Shown: positions 1 to 13,500 of the stretch, piece after piece | Layout of the letters: the number at the start of each line of letters is the position of its first letter | How positions within the stretch are numbered: the first letter of the stretch is position 1 | Translations under genes and position numbers: made by a program | The notes under the pieces: model-generated | Told to the model about the DNA's origin: nothing | The model's input: the letters and a program-made list of their open reading frames with translations, nothing else | Databases searched by the model: none | Assembly (NCBI GenBank): GCA_965214695.1 | Contig: OZ243967.1 | Location: forward strand, 2,790,001 to 2,854,000 | Origin: JAPOXR01 sp965214695 | Lineage (GTDB): Bacteria > Pseudomonadota > Alphaproteobacteria > Rhodobacterales > Rhodobacteraceae | DNA length: 64,000 nucleotides | Direction: 5' to 3'

Positions 1-1
1 T

Positions 2-1500
2 GTGACCGTCACCCTCGGCCGGGCGCTGGTGGCGGGCGAGAGCGTGACGGTACCGCTCAGCGTCTCCGGCGCGACGGTGGCGACGCACTATACGCTCGGT
101 CTCAAGGACAATGGCGGCACCGGCGTCTCCATCGACACCGTCGCGCCGCACAGCGCCCAGCATCCGGCGGTGACGCTTGCGGGCGCCGGGGCGCAGACGG
201 CGACGCTGACACTCACCGCGGTCGCCAACAGCGACCGCCTGACGCGGACCATCGCCATTGGCTATGGGACGAATGACGGCACCAATGACCGTAGCCCCTC
301 GTCGAGCGGCCTCTCGGGAGGCATCAGCACGAGCGGAGCGGCCTCGGTGCGGATTCTCGACGACGACGCCAAGATCAGTGTTGCCGCCACCAGCGCCGCC
401 GAGGGCAGCGCAGTGGTGTTCATGGTGACGCTGCCGGACCCGGCGCCTGCAGGGGATGTCACCATCGACTACTCGACCGCCGACGGCCGCGGCGAAACCA
501 CGGATGCCGACTACCAGGTCGCCACCAGCGCCGACTACACGGCAGCAGCCGAGAACGCGACGCTCACCATCTACGAAGGCGATTCGAGCGGCACCATCAG
601 CATCTCGACCACGGCGGACACGACCTATGAGGGTGACCACCACTTCACGCTGACCCTGGACGCCACCGACAACTTCAACATCAGCGACACGGCGGGCTCG
701 GCCATCGGCACCATCACCGACGCGGAGGACATGCCGAGCTTTGCCTTCGCCGCTGCAACCACCACTGCCGACGAGGATGATGGCGCCCTGACGCTGGCCG
801 TTCAGAAAACCGGCGACACCCTCCTTGACGCCACGTTGAGCTACGCGACCGCGGACGGCACCGCCACCGGCGGTAGCGACTTCACCGCAATTGCCAGCAC
901 CGACCTCGTGTTCAAGGCGGCGGACAGGAGTAAGGACATCAGCATCAGCCTCACCGAGGACAGCACCGACGAGCCCGCGGAAGCCTTCACAGTAGGCCTC
1001 ACCGCCGGTGCCGATGCCAAACTCGGCAGCACCGCAAGCCATAGCATCACCATCACCGACAACGACGCGACCACGGTGACGCTCGGGGCACCGGCCGGCC
1101 ACATCAGCGAGAACGCGGGCACCAAGACCCTCACCGTCACGCTCGGCCGCGCCCTCGCCGGCGACGAGACCCTCGATGTGCCGCTCACCTTCGAAGGAAG
1201 CGCTGCGTTCGGCGCCGATTACACGCTTGCCGCGCCGAGCCAGACACCCACCGGCGTCAGCTACTCGAACCTCGCGAGCACCGACCTCGTGGCCAGTCCG
1301 CCCACCGTCTCCTTCTCCGGCGTGAACGCCGCCGCGAGCAGCGCCACGGTCATTCTCACCGCGACGGCAGACACCACCGACGAAGGCGCATCGGAATCCG
1401 TGACCGTCGGCATCGGCACGATCACCCACGACCTCGACGGCGGCACATCGAAGAGCGGCACGGCCAGCTTCAACATCAACGACGACGACGATGCCCCCGG
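2..1500 (+). repeat. Intragenic block repeat, copy 1 of 4
   Basis: This segment encodes the module series GRALVAGESV, then SVAA-SAAEGSAVVF, then GGSDFTAIAS (DNA anchor at 869), then VTLGRALAGDETL and GVSYSNLASTDL. The same order recurs around anchors 4868, 7133 and 10751. The left end is cut by the window, and the boundaries are approximate. Confidence 0.7.
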
Positions 1501-4500
1501 CGGCATCACGCTGACCGTGGACAAGTCCACCATCGCCGAGGATGCCGCCACCGCGACGGTCACCGTGACGGCCACCGTCACCGGCGGCAACGCCTATGCG
1601 ACCGACAAGATCGTCAGCGTCAAGGTGGGCGAAGATGCCGACAGCGCGGAGGAGGGCACCGACTACGTCGACGTCGAAGGCTTCGAGCTCACCATCAATG
1701 GGATGGAAACGAGCGCTGAGAAGACCTTCAGCCTCAACCCCACCGACGACGACCTCGATGAGGACCCCGAGCGCTTAAGCGTTACCGGCACCTCGGGTGA
1801 CATCATCATCACCCCGGCGAGTATCAGCATCACCGACAACGACGACGAACCGACGCTGTCCATCGACGCTCCGAGCGTTGCGGAGGGCGACGCCGGCGAG
1901 ACCGCGAGACTGCGCTTCATCGTCTCCCTCGACGCGGCGAGTGGCCGCACGGTCACCGTCGATTACGCCGAACAGTCGGGCGGCACCGCCACCGCGAACA
2001 CCGACTACCAGGCGCTGACCAACGGTACGCTGACCTTCAACGCCGGTGACACCGAGAAGCACATCGACCTTACCGTCACCGGCGACGACACCGACGAGCC
2101 CAACGAGACGGTGAAGTTGCGCCTGTCCTCGGCGGCAAACGCCAGCCTTACCGGCAACGCCACGACCCTCGACGCCACCGGCACCATCACCGACGACGAC
2201 GAAACCCCGACCGCGACTCTCGTGCTGACGCCTGCGACCATCGACGAGTCGGGCGACGACAACGAAAGCACCGTGACCGCCACCCTTTCCGGCGCGTCGC
2301 ACCAGAACGTCACCTTGACGGTCGCCGCCGCGCCGGTGTCCCCCGCCGTTGTCGGTGACTTCACCCTGAGCGCCGGCAAGACCCTCACCATCGCCGCCGG
2401 CAGCAAGACCAGCACCGGCGTCGTCACGGTCACTGCCGTGGACAACACGGTGGACGCGGCCAACAAGACCGTCACCGTTTCGGCCAGTGCGAGCGGTGGC
2501 GGCGTGGCCGACCCGGTGGATGCGACGCTCACCATCACCGACGACGATGACGCGCCGACCGGCATCACGCTTGCCGTTAACAAGCCGACCATCGCCGAGA
2601 CCGCCGCCGAGGCAACCGTCACCGTGACGGCCAGCGTCACCGGCGGCAGCACCTATTCGGCGAGCAAGGACCTCACGGTCACGGTCGGCGCCGGGAACAG
2701 CACGGCGGTGTCGGACGACGACTACACCGCGGTCGAGAGCTTCACCCTGACCCTGCCCGCAGGCGCGTCGAGCGCGAAAGGCACCTTCGATCTTGAACCC
2801 CTCGACGACGACGTGGACGAGGACACGGAAACCATCGCCGTCACCGGCACCGACCCCGGCGGCGTCACCGTGGCGGGTGCGAGCATCAACCTCACCGACA
2901 ACGACACGAGGGGCGTGACGGTGTCCACGGCCACCCTGGCGGTGGACGAGGCCGACGATCCCGACACTCCCGCCAAGGAGCACCAGGCGACCTACACGGT
3001 GGTGCTCGACAGCGAGCCGACGGATGACGTGCGCATCGACCTCGCCGCAACCGGCGGTGCCGTCGGTTTAAGCGACGCACGCCTCGACTTCACCCCGTCG
3101 AACTGGGATGAGGCGCAGACCGTCACCGTCACCGCCGTCGATGACGACATCGACAACCCCGGCGACGCCCGCAGCGCCAGCATCTCGCATACCTTGGTGG
3201 CCGGCGACTCCGACTATGCCGGGGTGAACGTGTCCGGCGTGGCGGCGACGGTCAACGACGATGATGACGCGCCGGACGGCATCGCCCTGACGGTGGACAC
3301 CGACGAGGTCGCCGAGGACGCGGGCAAGACCAGCATCACCGTCACCGCGACGGTCGGCGGCGGAACGCGCTATTCGGCGGACATGACGGTAACCGTTACC
3401 GTAGGCAAATCGACCGACAGCGCCGTGTCCGACACCGACTACGCGCGGGTCCCTGCTTTCGACCTCGTGATCAGCGCTGGCGAGGCGAGTGTCTCCAAGG
3501 CTTTCGACCTGACGCCCACCGACGATATCCTCGACGAGGACGACGAGACCATCAGCGTGACCGGTGAATCGGGTAGCTTGACGGTGACCGGCACAAGCAT
3601 CACCCTCACCGACGACGATGTGCCCGAACTCAGCATCACGGCCGGCGCAGCGGTCACCGAGGGCACGGCGGCGAGCTTTACCGTCGATGCCGACATCGCG
3701 CCGGCGGCCGATCTCACCGTGAAGGTCGATGTGGCCACCACGGCGGGCTTCGCCGCGAGCGGCACGACAGGCGCGCAGACCTTCACCTTCCGCGCCGGCA
3801 AGACGAGCGAAACCTACACGGTCAACACCCAGGCCGACACCGTCGACGAGCCCGACGGCTCAGTGTCGGTGACCCTCAAGGACGGCACGGACTACGCGGT
3901 GGATTCGAGCAAGACCTCCGCCAGCGTGGACGTGAACGACAACGACGCCACCACGGTCGCCCTGGCGCGGGCCGGCTCCGGCGGCATCGCCGAGGACGGC
4001 GGCACCGAGGATTTGACCATCACCCTCGGCCGGGCGCTGGTGGCGGGCGAGAGCGTGACGGTGCCGCTTGCCGTGTCCGGTGCGACGGTGGCGACGCACT
4101 ATACGCTCGCGCTCAAGGACAATGGCGGCACCGGCGTCTCCCTCGACACCGCCGCACCGCACAGCGCCCAGCACCCGGCGGTCACGCTCTCCGGCGCCGG
4201 TGCGCAGACGGCGACGCTGACCCTGACCGCGGTGGCCAACACCGACAACGCCAGCCGCACCGTGTCCATCGGCTACGGGACGAGCGCCCGGGCGCCGTCA
4301 TCAACGGGCCTCTCGGGCGGCATCAGCACGAGCGGTTCGGCCTCGGTGCCGATCCTCGACGACGACGCCATGGTCAGCGTCGCCGCCGCCAGCGCCTCGG
4401 AAGGCAGCGCGGTGGTGTTCACGGTGACGCTGCCGGAGGTGGCGCCAAGCGGCGGGGTGAGCGTTGGCTACTCGACCGCCGACGGCCGCGGCAACAACGA

Positions 4501-7500
4501 TGATGATGCCCACCAGGTCGCCATCAGCGCCGACTACACGGCTGCGGCGGCCAATGCGACGCTCACCATCGCCCAGGGCCAGCGCAGCGGCACCATCAGC
4601 ATCGCGACCACGGATGACACGACCTATGAGGGTGACCACCACTTCACGCTGATGCTCGACAGCACCAGCCACTTCAACCTGAGCACCACGGCCGATTCGG
4701 CCATCGGCACCATCACTGACGCGGCGGACGCGCCGAGCTTCGCCTTCTCCACCGCCTCGACCGATGCCGAAGAGGATGACGGCACGCTGACGCTGACCGT
4801 TGCCAGGACCGGCGACACTCTCGTCGCCGCCACCGTCAGCTACGCGACAGTGGACGACACCGCCACCGGCGGCAGCGACTTCACCGCCATCGCCAGCACG
4901 AACCTCAGCTTCGCCGTCGCCGACACGAGCAAGACCATCACCGTCAGCCTCACCGACGACAGTGCCGACGAGCCGTCCGAAGCCTTTACCGTCAGCCTCA
5001 CCGCCATCGCCCATGCGCAGCTCGGCAGCACCTCGAGCCACACCGTCAACATCGCCGACAACGACGCCACCACGGTGACGCTCGAAGCCCCGGCCGCCGC
5101 CATCGACGAGAACGTCGGCGCCAAGACCATTACCGTCACCCTTGGCCGCGCACTCGAGGGCGACGAGACGCTCACGGTGCCGCTCACCTTCGCAGGCACC
5201 GCCACCTTCGGCACCGACTACACGCTCGCCGCGCCGAGCCAGACCCCCACCGGCGTCAGCTATTCGAACCTGGCGAGCACCGACCTCGCGGCCAACCCGC
5301 CGTCAATCGCCTTCTCCGGCGTGAACAACGCCGCGAGCAGCGCCACCGTCATCCTCAACGCCACGGCCGACACCACCGACGAGGGCACCTCGGAGTCGGT
5401 GACGGTGGGCCTTGGCACCCTCAATGCCAGCTCCGGCACCAATCTCGACGGCGGCGCCTCCGGCTCCGGCACCGCGAGTTTCAACATCACCGATGACGAC
5501 GATGCGCCCACCGGCATCACGCTGACGGTGGACAAGTCCACCATCGCCGAGGATGCCGCCACCGCGACGGTCACGGTCACCGCCACGGTCACCGGTGGCA
5601 CCGCCTACGCGACCAACAAGACCGTCACCGTCAAGGTCGGCAAAAACGGCGATACCGCAGTCGAGGGCACCGACTATGCGAACGTCGCCGACTTCGAGCT
5701 CACCATCAACGCGATGGAGACCAGCGCCAAGAAGACTTTCAGCCTCGATCCCACCGACGACGACCTCGACGAGGACACCGAGACCCTGAGCGTCACCATC
5801 ACCCCCGGCGACATCACCGTCACCGACGCGAACATCACCGTCACCGACGATGACGACGCGCCGACGGTCTCGGTGGCCGACGCCACAGCGGTCAACGAAG
5901 GCAACGACCCCAACACCACCGTCAACCTCAGCTTCACGGTGACCCTCGACGCGGTAAGCGGCAAGCAGGTCACCGTCCCCTACACCCTCGCCGGCACTGC
6001 GACCGCCGCCGACGACTATACCGCGCCGAGCCCGCTGTCGGTCACCATCGCCGCCGGCTCCCGCAGCGCCAACATCGACATCCCGGTCAAGGGCGACACG
6101 CTCGACGAGCCCAACGAGACGGTCACCGTCACCCTCGGCGCGCCGACCAACGCCACGGTCTCCGCGACGGAGGGCGCGGGTGAAGCCTCGGGCGCCATCA
6201 CCGACGACGACGCGACGAACGTGGTCCTGGCGCGCGCAGGCTCCGGCGGCATTGCCGAGGCGGGCGGCGCGGTGGACGTGACCATCACGCTGGGCCGGGC
6301 ACTGGTGGCGGGCGAGAGCGTCACCGTGCCGCTGACGGTGACCGGCGCGACCGAGACGACGCATTACACACTCGGGCTCAAGGGCAACGGCGGCACCGGC
6401 GTGTCCCTCGACACCACAACGCCCAACAACGCCCAGAATCCATCGGTCACGCTCTCCGGTGCCGGTGCGCGGACGGCGACGCTCGCCCTGACCGCCGTGG
6501 CCAACACCGACCGCCTCAGCCGCACGGTGGCCATTTCCTACGGGACGAGCACCCGCGCACCATCCTCGACGGGCCTTGCCGGCGGCATCAGCGCGACCGG
6601 CTCGGTGTCGGTGCCCATCCTCGATGACGACGCCATGGTCAGCGTCACCGCGGCGAGCGTGGCGGAAGGCGGCAATATGGACTTCACCGTGACCCTGCCG
6701 GATCCAGCGCCGACGGGCGGCGTGACCGTCGGCTACTCGACCTCGAACGGGCGCGGCAACGCCAGCGACGCGACGCACCAGATCGCCACCGGCGCCGACT
6801 ACACGGCGGCATCGGAAGGCGCCACCATCACCATCGCCGCGAATGGGCGCAACGGCACCATCCGCATTGCCACCACCGATGACAGCACCTACGAGGGCGA
6901 CCACTACTTCACGCTGACCCTGACCAGCACCAGCCACTTCAACCTGAGCACCACGGCGGGCTCGGCCACCGGCACCATCACCGACGCGGCCGACACGCCG
7001 AGCTTCGTCTTCTCCGCAGCGTCCTCCACTGCCGACGAGGGCGACGGTACAGTGGCGCTGACCGTGCAAAAATCCGGCACCACCCTGGTGGATGCCACCG
7101 TCAGCTACCAGACCGTGGACGGCACGGCGACCGGCGGCAGCGACTTCACCGCCATCGCCAGCACTGACCTTGTCTTCAAGGCCTCAGAGAGCAGCAAGAG
7201 CTTCAATGTCAGCCTCACCAACGACAGCGCCGACGAGCCGGCGGAAGCCTTCACAGTCAGTCTCACCGCCGGTGCCGACGCCAAACTCGGCAGCCCGTCG
7301 AGGCAGCCCGTCAACATCACCGACGACGATGCGACCACGGTGACGCTTGAAGCCCCGTCAATCGCCATCGACGAGAACGGCGGCGCCAAGACCCTCACCG
7401 TCGAACTTGGCCGCGTGCTTGCCGGCGATGAGGTCCTCTCTGTGCCGCTCACCTTTGAAGGCAGCGCAGCGTTCGGCGCCGATTACACGCTTGCCGCGCC

Positions 7501-10500
7501 GAACACGACACCCACGGGTGTGACCTACTCGAACCTGGCGAGCACCGATCTGGGGGCCAATCCGCCGACAGTCTCCTTCTCCGGCGTGGATAGCGCGGCA
7601 AGCAGCGCGACGCTCACCCTCACCGCCAAGGCGGACGCGACGGACGAGGGCGAGACGGAATCGGTGACGGTGGGCCTCGGTACCCTCAACGCCAGTTCAG
7701 GGACAAACCTTGGCGGCGGCGCTTCCGGTTCCGGCACCGCGAGCTTCAACATCACCGACGATGACGATGCGCCGGACGGCATCACTCTGACCCTCGACAC
7801 TGCCAGCATGGCCGAGAACGACGCCACCGCGACTGTCAAGGTGACGGCGACGGTCACCGGCGGCACTGCCTATGCGACCGACAAGATCGTCAGCGTCAAG
7901 GTGGGCGTGGATGGTGATAGTGCGGCGGAAGGCACCGACTACGTCCAGGTCGACGACTTCGAGCTCACCATCAATGCAATGGAGACGAGCGCCGAGAAGA
8001 CCTTCAGCCTCGATCCCACCGACGACACCCTCGATGAGAACAACGAAACGATTACCGTCACCGGCACGGCGGACGGCGTCGTCGTTTCCGGCGCAAACAT
8101 CACCCTCACGGACGACGATGATCCGCCGACGCTGTCCATCAACAGCCCGAGCATCGCCGAGAGCGACAGCGGCGAAACCGCCACCCTGCGCTTCACCGTC
8201 AGCCTCGACGCCGCCAGCGGCAAGCAGGTGACTGTCGCCTATGCCGAACAATCCGGCGGCACGGCCGTCTCCGGCACCGACTACGCAGCGCTCACCCCCG
8301 GCACGCTTACCTTCGCGGCAGGCGACCGCAGCAAGACCATCGACGTCACCGTCAACGGCGATGTCACCGATGAGGATAACGAAACCCTCAAGCTGCGACT
8401 GTCCACGCCGACCAACGCGGGCTTTGCCGGCAGCGCGACGACCATCGACGGCACCGGCACCATCACCGACGACGATGATTCGCCGGTGCTCTCGATCAAC
8501 GCCCCGAGCGTTACCGAGGGCAGCAAGGACACGACCACGACCCTGTCGTTCACTGTGACGTTGACCCCGGCAAGCAGCAAGCAGGTCACCGTCGCCTATG
8601 CCGAGCTATCCGGCGGCACGGCGACCTCCGGATCAGACTATGCAGCGCTGACCAGCGGCACGCTTACCTTCGCCGCCGGAGACACCAGCAAGACAATCGA
8701 CGTGACGGTCAACGGCGATGCGGTGGACGAGCCCAACGAGACCCTGAAAGTGCGCCTCTCGTCACCGACCAACGCGACGCTCACCGGCGATGTCACCACC
8801 CTCGACGCCACCGGCACCATCACCGACGACGACGGCCCGCCGACCGGCATTGCGCTCAAGGTGGACAAGGGCAGCGTCGCCGAGAATGCGGGCAGCACGG
8901 CCATCCGCATCACCGCCGAGGTTACCGGCGGCACCGCTTACCCGGATGCGAAAACGGTCCAGGTCAACGTTGGCGCAGGCACCGACAGCGCGGTCGAGGG
9001 CGCCGACTACACCACGGTCGGGCGCCTCGATCTCACCATCGCCGCCGGCGCCATGTCGCAAAACTACGACTTCAACCTGGTGCCAAGCGACGACGACCTC
9101 GACGAGGACAACGAGACCATCAGCGTCACCGGCACCGCTACGTCGCTTACCGTCACCGGCACCACCATCACCCTGACCGACGACGACACCCGGGGCGTCT
9201 CGGTCTTGCCGGTGACCATCACGCTCGATGAGGCCGACGACGGCGCCACCCCCGCCGAGGAGCACAAGGGGACCTACACGGTGCAACTTGACAGCGAGCC
9301 CACCGACGACGTCAGCGTCAATATCAGTGTGCCCGCAGACGCGCCCTTCACGGTGAGCGCCACCCAGCTCGACTTCACGCCATCGGACTGGAGCGACGCC
9401 CAGAGGGTCGCCGTGACCGCGACCGACGATGCCCTCGACAACACCGGCGGCAACCGCAGCGCCAGCATTTCCCACGCCTTGAGCGCCGCCGATACCGACT
9501 ACGAGGACGAGACCGTGGCTTCGGTGGCGGTGACGGTCAACGACGACGACGCCGCGCCCATGAACGCCACCCTCACCGTGGACGCCGACGCCGGCACCCT
9601 TGGCGATCAGGACAGCATCGACGAGGGGGCGGGCCAGACCGCGGTCGAGGTCACCGTCAGCATCGACGATGCCACACGCTTCGACACGGCGCAGACGGTG
9701 TCCGTCACCGTCGGCAAGAACGGCGATGGGGCGGTGGAAGGCACCGACTACGGCAACGTTGCCCGCTTCGACCTGACCATCGACGCCGGGGCGGCGAGCG
9801 GCAGCAAGAGCTTCAACCTGACACCGACCGACGATGATTTCGATGAGGGCGATGAGAGCCTGAGCGTGGAGGGCGTCCTCGCAGGCCTCACCATCGCCGC
9901 CGACAGCCTGACCATCACGGACGACGACACCGCGGCACTGGTTCTTGCTCCGACGAGCCTCACCGTAATCGAGGGCGCGAACGGCACCTTCACCGTCAAG
10001 CTCGCCACTCAGCCCACCAGCGAGGTGGCAGTGACCGTCAGCGGATTTACCAGCACCGACCTCACCATTGATGACACCTCACTGACCTTCACCACGTCGA
10101 ACTGGAATCGGGCGCAGACGGTGACGGTGAGTGCCGGCCAGGACGCCGACAAGACCAACGACTCGGCGACGCTCACCCTGAGTGCGAGCGGCGGCGGCTA
10201 TGCGTCCATCTCCGCCAGTCTACCGGTGACCACCTCGGACGATGAAGCCGTGGTCACCGTCGGCGCGGCGAGCGCAGCGGAGGGCAGCAGCGTCGGGTTC
10301 ACCGTGACCCTGCCCGAAGCCGCGCCTGCCGGGGGCGTCACCGTTGACTACTCGACTTCCGATGGCCGGGGCGAGAGCACCGACGCCAGCTACCAGGTCG
10401 CCGCCGCCGGCAGCGACTACACGGCGGCGGCGGACAACGCCAGAATCACCATCGCCCAGGGCCAGAGCAGCGGCACGATCAGCATCGCCACCACCGATGA

Positions 10501-13500
10501 CAACAGCTACGAGGGCGACCACCACTTCACCCTGACCCTAGATGCGGCCGCAGGTTTCGACATCAGCCCCTCGGCCGGGTCGGCCATCGGCACCATCACC
10601 GATGCAGCGGACACGCCGAGCTACGCCTTCTCCGCCGCCGCAACGACCCTTGAGGAGGACGATGGCACCGCAACGCTGCGCGTGCAGCGAACCGGCGACA
10701 CCGAAGTGCCGGCCACCTTGAGCTACGCCACCGCCAACGGCACGGCGACGGGCGGTAGCGATTTCACCGCCATTGCCAGCACCAACCTCGCCTTCACTGC
10801 GGCGGAAACCAACAAGACCTTCACCGTCGCCATCACCGATGACAGCGACGACGAACCGGCGGAGGACTTCAGCGTCAATCTCAGCGCCGTCTCCCACGCC
10901 AAGCTCGGCTCCCAGGCGAGCCACACCGTCAACATCACCGACGACGACGCCACCACGGTGACGTTAGCTGCTCCCGCCGGGGACATCGTCGAGAAGAATG
11001 GCGGCAAGACCATCACCGTGACCATCGGCCGCACGCTTGAGGGCGACGAGGCCCTTGCGGTGCCGCTCACCTTCGGCGGCGCTGCCGCGTTCGGCGACGA
11101 CTACGCCCTTTCCGCGCCGAACACGGTGCCGACCGGCGTCAGCTACGAGAACCTGGCGAGCAGCGATCTTACCGCCAGCCCGCCGACCATCAAGTTCTCC
11201 GGCGTCGATAATGCCGCGCACGAAGCGACCCTGACCCTCACCGCCGTCGACGATGTGATCGACGAGAATGGCGCCGAACCGGTGACGGTGGGTCTCGGTG
11301 TTCTCAACACCAGCTCGGGGGCCAATCTCGGCGGCGGCGCCTCCGGGTCGGGCAGGGCGAACTTCAACATCAGCGACGATGACTCGGCGCCGGGCGGCAT
11401 TTCCCTGAGCGTCGATACCGATTCGAGCACCAGCGGCAACCAGACCAACCTTGCCGAGAACGCCGGCAAGACATCGGTCACCGTGACGGCGAGCGTGACC
11501 GGCGGCACTGCCTATCAGGACGCCAATACAGTCGAAATCACCGTCGGCACGAGCGACGACAGCGCTGACGAAGGCGAGGACTACGCGACGGTCGAGGAAT
11601 TAACACTCACAATCCCGGCCGGTGCGACAACGCGGGAACTCAGCTTCGATCTGACGCCAACCGATGATGATGTTGACGAGAACGACGAGATCATCAGGAT
11701 CGAAGGCGAGTCGGGCGATATCCCCATCAGCAACGCCTCCATCACCCTGAACGACAACGACACCAAGGGCGTGAGCGTCTCCAGCAACAGCCTCACCATT
11801 GAGGAAGTTGATGACGGCAGCACCCCCGCCGCCGAAGAGCACAAGGCGACCTACACGGTGGGGATTGATAGCCAGCCGACCGGCAATGTGCGCGTCACCC
11901 TGAACGTGCCGAACGACGCACCCTTCACGGCCAGTCCCACCCAGCTCGACTTCACGTCGTCGAGTTGGGGCGCGCAGACGGTCACCGTCACCGCGGTCAA
12001 TGACAACAACAGCAACGCCGGCGGCAAGCGCAGCGCCACCATCACCCATACGTTGACCGCTTCGGGCACCGACTATGACAGCGAGACCGTGGGCTCGGTG
12101 GCGGTCACCGTCAACGACGATGACGACGCACCCATGTCGGCGACCCTAAGCGTTGACGCCGATACCGGCACCAACGGCACGCAGACCGATCTTGCCGAAG
12201 GCGGCGGCGCGAAAAACGTTCGGGTGACGGCGAGTTTCGGCGGCAGCACCCGCTTTGACACCGCCCAGGTGATTGCCGTGACGGTCGGCGCGAACACCGA
12301 CACCGCCACCAGGGACACGGACTACAGCAGCAGCGTCGATACCGTCAACATCACCATCGCCGCTGGCGCCGCCACCGGCTACAAGGACTTCACCCTGACT
12401 CCCACCGACGATGATATCGACGAGGCGGACGAGTCCATCAGCCTGTCCGGAACGCTTTCGGGCGTCACCATCGGCGCTGCGAGCAGTGGCAGCAGTATCA
12501 GCCTGATCGACGACGATGAACGCGGCGCGACGCTCTCGGGAGGCAGCCTGACCCTGAATGAGGTGGACACCGCGGCAACCACGGACACCAAGGAAAACGA
12601 GGCCACTTACACGCTGGCGCTCGACAGCCAGCCGACCGATGCTGTGCGCGTGAACCTGTCGCTGCCGAATGGCGCGCCGGTCACCATCAGCCCGACACAT
12701 CTCGACTTCACGACCTCGAGTTGGGGCGCGCAGACGGTGACCGTCACCGCCGTGGATGATGCCATCGACAATCCGAACGACCGGCGCGAGACCACCATTA
12801 CCCACACCCTGGTGGCGGGCAGCTCCGATTACGGCACGGTGAAGGTGCCAAACGTCGGCGTGCGAGTGAACGACAACGACGCCGCACCCGGCGGCATCGC
12901 CCTGTCCGCCGACATCTCGAGCATTGCCGAGGACGCGGCCACCCGCAACGTGACGGTGACGGCCAGCGTCGGCGGCGGTACCACCTACAGCGAAGCCAAG
13001 ACAGTCGAGGTCGAAATCGGCGGGTCCGGCGACAGCGCCACCGAGGGTGCCGACTACGTACAAGTTGAGAAATTCAGCATCACCATCAACGCCGGCGCGA
13101 CGAGCGGCCAGAAAAGCTTCAGCCTGAACCCCGCCGACGATGTGATCGACGAGCAGAACGAGACCATCGGCATTTCCGGCACCGCCACCGACATTGACGT
13201 GGACGGTGCCAGCATCACCATCACCGACAACGATGCCGCACCGACCGGCATCACGCTCTCGGTGAGCCCGGCGAGCGTGGCTGAGGATGCCACCGCCACG
13301 ACGGTGACGGTGACGGCCACGGTCACCGGCGGCACCACCTATGCCGCGGCCAAGACGGTGCGCGTCGCGGTCGGCGACAGCAACGACAGCGCCGCCGAGG
13401 GCACCGATTACAAATCGGTGGACGACTTCGACCTCGGCATCGCGGCGGGCGCTGCGAGTTCGCAAAAGACCTTCAGCCTTGCGCCCATCGACGATGACCG

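Noticed and set aside
1775..7069. Long minus-strand reading frames opposite the giant gene, for example 1775-2983 and 5303-7069
   Set aside because: They are Gly/Arg/Val-rich shadows created by the repetitive GAC/GCC codons of the plus-strand modules, with no domain or ribosome binding site.
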